Assembly (NCBI RefSeq): GCF_000264995.1
Contig: NW_006767440.1
Location: 395,844-459,843 of the forward strand
Origin: Punctularia strigosozonata HHB-11173 SS5
Taxonomy: Eukaryota; Basidiomycota; Agaricomycetes; Corticiales; Punctulariaceae
Direction of reading: 5' to 3'
DNA: 64,000 bases
Shown piece after piece: positions 56,155-64,000 of the stretch (the first letter of the stretch is position 1; each line of letters starts with the position of its first letter). The notes under the pieces are model-generated. The model saw only the letters and a list, made by a program, of their open reading frames with translations. It was not told where the DNA came from and searched no databases. The position numbers were made by a program, and so were the translations under genes.

Positions 56155-57657
56155 ATGCACAGCACCTGGCGCACCATCACCGCCTCCCTCGTCCTAGCGC
56201 TCTCCATCGCCATCCTGTTCCCCCGCATCCAACGCCTCACCCTCCCCCTCCTGCGCACCATGTCCACCACCACCACCACCAACACCACCGCCGCGAAGCT
56301 GCCCACCACCCAGCCCGAATGGCAGGCCGCGCTCGACGCGCTCCCCGCGAACCCGCCCAAGATCCCCGCCTTCTTCTTCGGCCACGGCTCGCCGATGCTC
56401 GCGATGCGCCCGGACCCGCGCCAGTTCGGGGCGCGCGGCGGCGGGGACGCCGTCATGGACGCCATGGGGCCCGCCGGCCCGCTCGCGGCCTTCCTGCGCG
56501 ACTTTGGTCCGGCGCTGCTCAAGAAGTACAACCCCCGCGCGATCGTCGTGTTCAGCGCGCACTGGGAGACCGCCGGCGAGCGCGTCGGTACGTCCTTATA
56601 ATCTATGCAACGACGAGAACGACGCGCTGAGAATGGCGGCGCCCCCCCCCCCTTCCCCTTGTCCGCGCTTAGTGACCGACTACGGGGACGAGAACCCGCT
56701 GCTATACGACTACTACGGCTTCCAGCCCGAGCTGTACGAGCTCAAATTCAAATCGCGCGGCGACGCCGCCCTCGCGAAGCGCATCGTCGAGCTCTACAAA
56801 GAGGTTCGCCTCTCCCATTTTGTTTCCCACCTCGTTTTTCTACTCGCACTCACTTCCGCTTTTTTTATTATTATTGTTGTTTGCGTACGTGCGTAAATAA
56901 GGCGGGCCAGCTGGCGCGGACGACGAGCAAGCTCGAGTCGCGGGGGCACGACGGGCGCGGGTTCAACGGCCCCGGACTCGACCACGGCGTCTTCGTCCCC
57001 TTCCGGCTCATGTTCGGCGAGTCGCTCCCGGACAGCGTCCCCGTCGTCCAGGTCTCGATCGACTCCACCCTCTCGCCGGAGAAGAACTGGGCCGTCGGCA
57101 AAGCCGTCCGCCAGCTCAGGTACGCGCCGCTCCTCCTCCTCCTCTTCTGCTCTTCGTCGAACGAAATGGACCGCTGACGAGTGCGATGGTGCGAAAAAAA
57201 AACAACAGGGAGGAGGGCGTGCTCGTCCTCTCCGGCGGACTGACGGTCCACAACCTCCGCGACTTCTCCTCCTTCTCCCCGGCCACGGCATCCTCGTCCG
57301 TCAAGGCCTTCAACGACGCCGTCACCGCCGCCATAGCCACCGAAGACGTGAGTGGATCCTCCCCCCCTCCCTTCCTCCTCCTCCTCCTCCTCCTCCTCCC
57401 TCTCACCACCCATGTTAATACCCCGCTGAACCGAGAATGAACAACGTGTTTTTTTTTTGGTTTTTTTTTAGCCCGCGACACGCAAGCGCGCGCTGCTCGA
57501 CCTGCCGAAGCACCCGGGCTTCCGCGGCGCGCACCCGCGCGAGGAACACTTCGTGCCGCTGTACGTCGCCGCCGGCGCGGGCGACGAGGACGGGCGCGAG
57601 AAGGCGCGCGTGCTCTCCGCGATCTACGGCGCCCAGACCGTCGCGTTCGGCGTCTGA
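56155..57657 (+). CDS. LigB-type extradiol aromatic dioxygenase (DODA family), copy 2
   Basis: Five exons: 56155-56587, 56673-56803, 56902-57119, 57209-57347 and 57472-57657, giving 368 residues. Exons 2-5 are 131, 218, 139 and 186 nt, identical to copy 1 at 25524-26763. The metal-site motifs FFFGHGSP, VVFSAHWET and GLDHGVFVPF are conserved, as is HPREEHFVPLYVAAGA. It differs by a 35-residue N-terminal extension with a hydrophobic helix (ITASLVLALSIAILF), which would act as a signal anchor if the first ATG is used; the ATG at 56260 matches the start of copy 1. Codon third positions are far more GC-rich than in copy 1. The equivalent of the copy 1 GC donor is GT here. Confidence 0.92.
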
Positions 57658-58272
57658 AACGGCCGTCGTTTTTTCTTGAGCGAATTCAAAGGGGGGAGAA
57701 AGGGGAGGAGGGGAAGGAGGGGAGGGAGGGACTGCGCCGCGTTGAAGATGTTGTTTAGTTGTACCCCGATTTTGCCTTCGCGGCTCGTCTTCGTGAGATG
57801 TATGATTACTGCCGAGGAACCGTATTTCGTGTTGCCGCGATCATCGTCGTACGGTATTTGCTTCGGAGTGGTTGTGCCCGAGTCCTAGCACCACTCCAGT
57901 ACGTAGTCAATATTTGGGGACCATACGGACCGTGGTGCTCATGCGTGCATGCTGCTAGTATATTGGGCTCGACCAGGTAGCGTTTGACCACGAGATCGAT
58001 CGATCGATTGAACTCACGATCGTAAAAGTACAGTAAGATCCCAAGCCTTGTCCGTCCATCTCGTCCTGCGATCATGGCTCCTTTGCCTGGCCCTTAGTGT
58101 AGTGTTGCTAGTCACTAGTATTGAGTATGTCTATCGTACATGGACTCCCCGAGATTGCTCTGAAGCTAGGCAGAAGGAGATAGGGTTTCATTTCTCTACT
58201 ATATCGGTTGATGTGTGCGTGCGGTCTACGTCGGCTCCTTCTTCTTCCTCCTTTTTCTTGACCTCCCGCTGC
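57658..58272. other. Intergenic region
   Basis: 3' flank of dioxygenase copy 2 and of the FunK1 fragment on the minus strand. A purine-rich G tract lies at about 57690-57730 and a GATC tetranucleotide run near 57990-58005. Nothing else was recognised. Confidence 0.5.
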
Positions 58273-59115
58273 TCAGTCGGCCGATCCTGGTGTAACCGCC
58301 CGGCAGGCGTCGTCGGCAGGTAACTTGAGCCACTCATTGAAAGCTTGCCCCGATCGCAGGTCCAGGTGTTCCATGAAGTGCTTTGCAAATACGTTCAACA
58401 ACTCCGTGCGTTCTCGCGCTCCGTCCGCCTCCATATCCTCCCGGGAATCGTCAGCTATTGCCATTGTGCTCCTAAGTTGCATCAGTTGGTCTCGCGTCCT
58501 CTTGATTTCCACGGCAATGACCCAGTCCATGAGCTCCATCGCCAAAAGCCACGGCTGTTGCGACCCGTACACAATGTGCGCGGAGTCTGTCACCGTCCGC
58601 ATTGATCTGAACAAGAAATCACGCTTCCTGCGGCGGCACTCCTCGTAATCAGACGTGTACCAGTCGACCACCGGTAGCGGTTTGAGCGTCTCGTCGTTGG
58701 TATAGCCGAGGTATATGATGACCCACGCGAATGACTCCAAGTCATGACGGTAAACACGCTCGATTTTCCCTTCCCAGTACTCCTCGCAGAGTAGATCCAG
58801 TGCCATGAAAGGGACCGTCCCCGTCCTCCCCGTACCCTGCGGTACAGATTCCTCATTTTTGTCGCTGATCCGAGGGAGGTCAAAGTCCGGAAGGACGCCG
58901 CCGAGAGTATGGGGATCCACCGTTAGGTTGTTTAGACTGGTGTCCCCGTGTTCGATCGTATGAGAGTCACCCTTGCACAGCAGGGGGTGACCTGTTGCGA
59001 GATCAGAAGGATGAACCATGGACGTCAACAGGCTCTCAAGCGAGCACTGCTCGTGTTGGCGGAGGTCGGTCGATACGCCTTGTCGGATGTCCCTCCGTCT
59101 ATTGAGATCCGTCAA
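58273..59115 (-). CDS. FunK1-type protein kinase, C-lobe only
   Basis: A continuous 280-residue frame. The catalytic loop reads IEHGDTSLNNL, the metal loop DFDLPRI, then TGTVPFMALDLL, HDLESFAWVIIYLG, VVDWYTSDYEECRR and the tail SREDMEADGARERTELL and FNEWLKLPADDACR. FunK1 kinases are a fungus-specific expanded family of unknown targets. The N-lobe with its Gly-rich loop and Lys is not present upstream, so this is either the 3' exon of a split gene or a truncated copy. It is closely related to 48655-49608 but lacks the 197-bp insertion there. The catalytic loop has Thr where the sister has Ile. Confidence 0.6.
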   Translation of the reverse strand: MTDLNRRRDIRQGVSTDLRQHEQCSLESLLTSMVHPSDLATGHPLLCKGDSHTIEHGDTSLNNLTVDPHTLGGVLPDFDLPRISDKNEESVPQGTGRTGTVPFMALDLLCEEYWEGKIERVYRHDLESFAWVIIYLGYTNDETLKPLPVVDWYTSDYEECRRRKRDFLFRSMRTVTDSAHIVYGSQQPWLLAMELMDWVIAVEIKRTRDQLMQLRSTMAIADDSREDMEADGARERTELLNVFAKHFMEHLDLRSGQAFNEWLKLPADDACRAVTPGSAD

Positions 59116-59881
59116 TGGTAGATACGTTTATTAAACACAGAGTTCATACGTGCCTTTGCTTCAAATCCACGGATTGTCCTTGCGATTCCTCTGAAGTGCC
59201 ATGATTGGACGTGGTGCTCATCGCCCACAATGGGAACGTTTGAAGATCACATACGTGGGGGTATGGCGCGCCATGAGCGCGCCGGTCCGACTCCCCATTT
59301 GACCATTTGACCAGGCTCGAGAGGAATACTCTCCGATCTATACTACAGGTAGGCGGCTACCGGGTGCCCGCAAAAAGAGCATTCATGGGTGTATTACAGG
59401 AGCGGAACCGACCCTCATCCACTACAAAAAATGGGAGATGGACCGGTGTCGGATCTCAGCCGGTCAGATACTTCGGTAGCGTATCATTGTATGGCCGCCG
59501 TCCATCGTGGAGTCACGGCGGTTTTGGTCAGGGAAGTTTCTAGGATTCATTTCCGGTTGTAGACGTGCGGATGGGTGCAACTAAGGCATTTAACGTATTA
59601 TCACATCACGGCAATTACAGTGCACTGGTAGTGATATATCAAGTAACAAGAACAGTGGATGACTATCCGTAAGATCTGGAGCGACAGAAACACAGAATAA
59701 ACACTTCAAACCCCGACCTGTAGGATATGCTGTAATTTTATGCTCCCGTACGGCACTGCAAGCGTGGGGTGGAAACAGGCATATAAACCGCGGAGGTCCG
59801 TTGAGAAGAGCCGAACAGCGAATGAGAGGGCGGGAAAGTCACGTGCATGACAAATTCAAGTCTGTAAACGGGCATTCTGGT

Positions 59882-59911
59882 CTGGAAGGGGGGGTCGACC
59901 CCCCTCTCCAG
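59882..59911. other. GC-rich palindrome
   Basis: CTGGA, a G run, a central GTCGAC, a C run and TCCAG form an almost perfect 30-bp inverted repeat able to fold into a hairpin. It is not next to a convincing gene end. Confidence 0.55.
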
Positions 59912-60042
59912 ATTAAAGGTCTGTACGACGTCCCCTGTATTCCGACAAATTGGCTCGACAATGCCGAATAATCGGCATGGCTCGCTTAGTGGATTTGTAA
60001 GCAAAATCTATTCTATTCGGCCTTACAGATCCTTACGGATAG

Positions 60043-60513
60043 TCACCCAGTCACCAATATGATGTTGAGCGAAATCTGAGAAGAACCGTTCTGCTTGATC
60101 CACATATTCGTCGTAAACTCAACCATAGAGATAGTCTCCTTCAGGTTGCCCTCGAAGGACATGAGCGATGACAGCTTGAAGTCCGGTGTAGATTGGAAGA
60201 GTGACTGTCCCGGAGGCATTAGCATTGAATGGAGACCATGAGAATCGCTCACGGTGATTTTTGTTTCCTGAATCGTACATCTTACCGAGCAAAGCCATGA
60301 AGCGGTTGAATTCAAAAGACAGGCCTATTCCTTTAACACCCCGAATGGAAAACCCTGACTGACCCAATGATCGGCCGACGTTTCCGACATATTCTTCTTG
60401 AATAGGTACGATAATCCAAAATAGGGCGGGAGTCCGTGACAGCGGTGATAAACGGGGGCAGAGTTTGGACATCGCCACATGTTACGAAACATCACGCTCG
60501 AATCACGATTCAA
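60043..60513 (-). other. Possible hypothetical coding segment
   Basis: Three overlapping minus-strand frames. The one at 60043-60315 ends with a beta-rich-looking segment (KITVSDSHGLHSMLM, SMVEFTTNMWIKQN, ISLNIILVTG). The one at 60119-60478 has GFSIRGVKGIGLSFEFNRFM. They may be exons of one small gene, but I found no satisfactory splice join and no family. Confidence 0.25.
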
Positions 60514-60632
60514 TCACGTTTTGGCGGCAGTCACAGTGTGGTCACAGAGAGTCACAATCTTCCAGGAGCTCGCCAAATCCCACCTGTTAACCAACTCCAA
60601 CCTCCGCAAGCTCCGGGGGAGTCGGAAATGCT

Positions 60633-62073
60633 ATGTACTGCAGCCACTTCTCCATCACCGCTGCGGTTCCTGCCTTCGAGGTTTTGACGATCTCCAAATT
60701 TGATGTGTCAATATACCTCTACTACGTACGCTGTTGCGTTCGGGTAACAGCACTTGTCGATGGAGGATGCACACAAGAGTTCGACGTTGCAGGCGCACAT
60801 AGTAGATTCTTTGGACCAGGCGAGTCTCGAGCCGCCGCCCTTGCGAGCTGCCAGCGACTGATGTTCGCAATGCTACAGCACCTCGATTCCATCAAGCAGA
60901 ACGATCGGGGCTACCGTTCGTCGTTGCACGAGCTAAGCCGGCTGTGCGGAGAAACGGGGTTGCTGCCTACTTCGTACGCGTTGTCGGGTCTGGTCAAATC
61001 AGACGATGAAGAGCCCTGCTCTTCCGGCGGCTTTGCGGATGTATGGAGAGGCATGCACAACGGAGTTCCGGTGGCTTCGAAGATTTTGAAGATTGTGCGT
61101 TTGCATGCGCAGGATCGGGCAAAGTACAAGAGGGTAACGTCCAATCCTGAGTAACCTGCGGTTTGGCTAGGCTTTCTGCAAGGAGGCCGTCTTCTGGAAG
61201 CGTCTCGTTCACGAGAACATCGTGCCCTTCCTCAGCGTGTCCCCGCGGCACCACTTGTTCATCGTGTCGGAATGGATGGAACATGGAGACATCATGTCGT
61301 ATCTGGACTATTTCCCCCGGGCCGACCGCAGGCAGCCCGTGCGTATGATTCTACTACAACGCCATCTGTTCTGACGTGAGCTGTAGATGATCGACGTCGC
61401 GAGCGGTTTGGACTATATGCACTCGAACGGCGTGGTACACGGCGATCTGAAAGGCGTAAGCAGCCAATCTTCGAACCGCAGTGCATATGTTCAGCCATCA
61501 TAGCGCAACATCCTCGTGGACAGTGTGGGTTGCGCCTGTCTCAGCGACTTCGGGTTGGCCACGACAGTCATTGGGACCGGCTCCATCGCAGTGCTCTCGG
61601 GATCGTCTACCAATTGGGGTACGTGGCGATACATGGCACCGGAGTTGGCTGATTCTATGGCAGAGATCAAGACTCTGACCCCGATGTCGGATGTTTATGG
61701 GTTTGCAATGACCTGCTGGGAGGTGATTCGGAATCCCCCCTCTCGCCGATCTGGCACATGCGCTCATGCCCTTAGCAGATGTTCGATGGAAGAGTGCCCT
61801 TCCCCGACATCCGCCTCGATTACACCGTGCTTTTGAAGGTGAATGAAGGCGCGAGGCCACTGCAGTCTGCATACGCACAGCGGCTCGTCCTTGATTGACC
61901 ACATTTGGGCGTTGATGGAGGTTTGCTGGGATGCTGATCCGTCTTGGCGACCGTCGATGCCGGAGGCCCCGAGGCGTCTCATGATCGATCAAATTGTCGT
62001 CACTAAAGTTGTCGTCACAACCTCCGACATTCGTGAGTCTGTGCCATATCCTCATCTCGACTTCGGTGGCTGA
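60633..62073 (+). pseudogene. Tyrosine-kinase-like protein kinase domain, damaged
   Basis: Exons: about 60633-61133, 61171-61338, 61387-61455, 61504-61722 and from 61779. Introns are 37-56 nt. Motifs: SSGGFADVWRG (Gly loop), VASKILKI (Lys), LVHENIVPFL, VSEWMEHGDIMSYL, HSNGVVHGDLKGRNILV (catalytic loop), SDFGLAT, GTWRYMAPEL, DVYGFAMTCWE and MEVCWDADPSWRPSM. This is the Agaricomycete TKL architecture with an upstream helix (LHELSRLCGETGLLPTSY). The reading frame shifts by one base between about 61840 and 61900, and a TGA at 62071-62073 then separates it from an in-frame WD40 region. The 5' start is uncertain; an ATG at 60861 is an alternative. Confidence 0.7.
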
Positions 62074-62982
62074 TGTCAACGGTCAGGGGCGCCGTTGACT
62101 CTGTTACTGCGCGGGCACACCGAAGCCGTTGTTGCCCTCGCGAATTTGCCGGATGGACTACGAATCGCCTCGGGCTCGATGGATGGCACGATCAGACTAT
62201 GGGACACCAGCATGGGCCGATCGGTCTTGGAGCCGCTTCGAGGGCATACGCTCAGGGTCAGGTCGGTCGTGTTCTCGCAGGACGGGAAGTGTCTTGCCTC
62301 CGGCTCAAGCGACCGCACGATCTGCATATGCTACGCAGAAACAGGCAAACAGTTTGGCGCGCCACTACAGGGACACAAGGACTATGTGCTTTGCATGGCC
62401 TTCTCTCCCAACGGCGGATAATACGCCTCAGGATCAGAGGACCGCACGTTGCGGCTCTGGGAGATCGGGAAAGGGAGCGGGATGGCCGTAGGTTGGCACT
62501 TCTGCCTCGTCTTCTTTGTGGCGTACTGCAAGTCTCGCTACGGGAAACGCGTCCTTTCCGGCTCTCACTACGACAGAACCTACGAGTGGGATGAGAAAAA
62601 CGGCCGATCGTCGCTGATCTGTCGTGACGGGACAGTGCATGTGTACGCGTGCATGCCAGACGGTAAGCGCGTTGTCTCGGGATTTGGAGATGGCTCGATC
62701 CGAGTGTGGAACATGAAGGGGGAGATAGTGCTAGGTCCGCTGAGAAGGCACGCGGCCACCGTGAGCACGCTCGCGGTCTCCGCCGACGGGCGTCGGATCG
62801 TGTCCGGCTCACGCGACTGCACTGTCCGGGTGTGGGACCCGGAGACAGGGGACCCGGTGGGGCAACCGTCCGAAGGGCATCCATGTGCAATCTGTACCGT
62901 GGCATTTTCGCCCGATGGCAAGCACGTTGCCTCTGGTGGGGACGACCATTTGGTGTTGGTCTGGGACGTGGAAGAGACATAG
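62074..62982 (+). pseudogene. WD40-repeat region in frame with the upstream kinase
   Basis: WD repeats are seen as LRGHTEAVVALANLPDG with SMDGTIRLWDT, GSSDRTICICYAETG, GSEDRTLRLWEIG, FGDGSIRVWNM, GSRDCTVRVWDPETG and GGDDHLVLVWDVEET, ending with TAG at 62980. One TAA at 62419-62421 interrupts the frame between SPNGG and YASGSEDRT, inside a repeat. It has no start codon near its beginning and continues the kinase frame directly past the TGA at 62071. It therefore looks like the C-terminal half of a kinase-WD40 fusion. Confidence 0.7.
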
Positions 62983-63505
62983 TGCTGTTCTGTGTGTTGA
63001 ACACAACGCACAGTAAGATATGCTCGGTTGCTGTCTCCGCTGGCGCAGCATGGGCACTCAGTCCGTCAAATCGAATTCGAAGCAGCAGCAACGATCTGTT
63101 TGGAAACCAGGGGAGGTGGGTGTACTCTTTCTCACACGGTTAAGAAGGCTTTATTGTTTACGTTCTCAACGTACCTGCTCTCTCTGCTTCCTACTCGGCG
63201 TCTTCAGCTCTTCGTCCTGTATGGATCTGCCTATCCTTTAACCTGTCCCTGAATATCCTCCGAGAAAAGCATTGCGTAGGGTACCATCTCCTTTTGGATG
63301 ATATAAGTACTACTTACAGGTGGTTCACGAGCTCGTTACTGTTGAAGCGGTGAGCGAGGGTCAGCGATTGCGGGTCGACCGAAGACCAGAGAGATTCAAT
63401 GCAGAAGGGTATAAGTGCATCTTGGCTCTCAGTCCGCTGGCATTGTTCTGGCAAGGCATCCCGCGTACCAGAATATCTAAAGCTTAACATACAGCTGATA
63501 CAAGG

Positions 63506-63637
63506 TCTTGGGTCGTCGTCCTGTTCAAAGCCGTTCTGAGAGCAGTCGACGTTCTCCTGTGGTGTGGGTGAAAGGCGATCGGCCCCGAGAGGCCGATAAC
63601 CTTGGGCGCAATCCGAGGGCGAGCCCGGAGGCTTGCC
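63506..63637. repeat. Direct repeat, copy 1
   Basis: Nearly identical to 63843-63973 (a few mismatches or one-base indels over ~131 bp), 337 bp apart. The block includes CAAAGCCGTTCTGAGAGCAG, GGTGTGGGTGAAAGGCGATC and GGCGCAATCCGAGGGCGAGC. Confidence 0.85.
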
Positions 63638-63842
63638 CCGGCTTGCTGGAGGAATGTCTCGGTTTTTAGCATGTATTCTCTACCGAATGTATACAGGATG
63701 CGGGCGGGCGGGCGCTGAAGCTACTACTCGCTGTCTCTAGCTGCTAGTGGGTTCTGAGGGAGAGAGGCGCGACACGCGTCAGAGTTTCAAAGTTCCTCCC
63801 TCGAGCCCAAGACGGCGCACCGAGCTTCGCTCGGTGCTCGCT

Positions 63843-63973
63843 TCTTGGGTCGTCGTCCGGTTCAAAGCCGTTCTGAGAGCAGTCGACGTCTCCTGTGGTG
63901 TGGGTGAAAGGCGATCGGCCCCGAGAGGCCGATAACCTTGGGCGCAATCCGAGGGCGAGCCCGGAGGCTCGCC
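63843..63973. repeat. Direct repeat, copy 2
   Basis: Second copy of the block at 63506-63637, ending 27 bp before the window edge. It may be part of a larger dispersed element continuing outside. Confidence 0.85.
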
Positions 63974-64000
63974 CAAACCGCCCACCAGCCGCGGACGAGG

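Larger units (their letters stand above)
59116..60632. other. Gene-poor stretch
   Basis: AT-richer than its neighbours. It holds a GC-rich palindrome at 59882-59911 and overlapping minus-strand frames at 60043-60513 (separate entry). No recognisable family, repeat or RNA gene. Confidence 0.45.
62983..64000. other. Window-end intergenic region with direct repeat
   Basis: No gene was recognised. It contains two copies of a ~131-bp repeat (separate entries) and a small hairpin ACCGAGCTTCGCTCGGT at about 63820. Confidence 0.5.

Noticed and set aside
59882-59911. Transcription terminator hairpin
   Set aside because: Intrinsic hairpin terminators are a bacterial signal; this is a fungal locus and the palindrome is not at a gene end.
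1-64000. tRNA, rRNA, CRISPR arrays, retroelements or virus-derived genes
   Set aside because: I looked for tRNA B-box-like strings, spaced short repeats, and reverse transcriptase, integrase or capsid motifs and saw none I could support.

Overview
This window comes from a filamentous basidiomycete, most likely an Agaricomycete. The genes are intron-dense, with introns mostly 50-65 nt, GT-AG borders and CTRAY-like branch sites. Intergenic gaps are short. The families are typical of Agaricomycetes: FunK1 kinases, an F-box/LRR protein, a tyrosine-kinase-like kinase, WD40 proteins and a small cysteine-rich secreted protein. No rRNA, tRNA, CRISPR or plasmid features were recognised. Exon coordinates were worked out by hand from splice motifs, reading-frame continuity and family conservation. 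Each model given with a full exon list closes in frame.

Layout. 1-13.5 kb: the tail of mitoribosomal mL46, a Pin4/Cip-type RRM-R3H protein (-), the mitochondrial nuclease NUC1/EndoG (+), two poorly recognised proline/serine-rich genes (-), a six-cysteine secreted protein (-), a frame-damaged F-box gene (+) and a UBE2C-type E2 (-). 13.9-24.8 kb: the endocytic scaffold Ede1 (+), a class II cyclic-nucleotide phosphodiesterase (+), striatin (-) and the 65-residue TMA7 (-). 25.5-42.1 kb: metabolic and mitochondrial genes, namely a LigB/DODA extradiol dioxygenase (-), holocytochrome c synthase (-), nitronate monooxygenase (+), a WD40 protein (-), a small glycine-rich membrane protein (+), a 5'-nucleotidase-like phosphoesterase (-), 3-hydroxyisobutyrate dehydrogenase (+), an NAD-dependent epimerase-like protein (+) and cytochrome b561 (+).

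42.5-57.7 kb: the Golgi ARF-GEF Gea/GBF1 (+, 21 exons); a truncated FunK1 kinase carrying a 197-bp MITE-like insertion; a decayed duplicate of the Gea 3' end; proteasome alpha4 (-); a ZUFSP-family deubiquitinase (+); the TFIIH subunit Tfb3/MAT1 (-); and a second DODA paralogue (+). 58-64 kb: a second truncated FunK1 (-), a sparse stretch, a damaged kinase-WD40 reading frame, and a direct repeat running toward the window end.

Most genes are single-copy housekeeping functions: ubiquitin and proteasome turnover, vesicle traffic and endocytosis, mitochondrial haem and amino-acid metabolism, cAMP and STRIPAK signalling, and transcription. They do not form a metabolic gene cluster. The unusual material is structural. 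It includes a probable 2-nt exon in the nitronate monooxygenase gene, a 10-nt exon in the phosphoesterase gene, four GC-AG introns, a possible introner-like element inside FunK1, two DODA genes with identical exon lengths 30 kb apart, a tandem duplication of the Gea tail, and a kinase-WD40 fusion that appears to be decaying.
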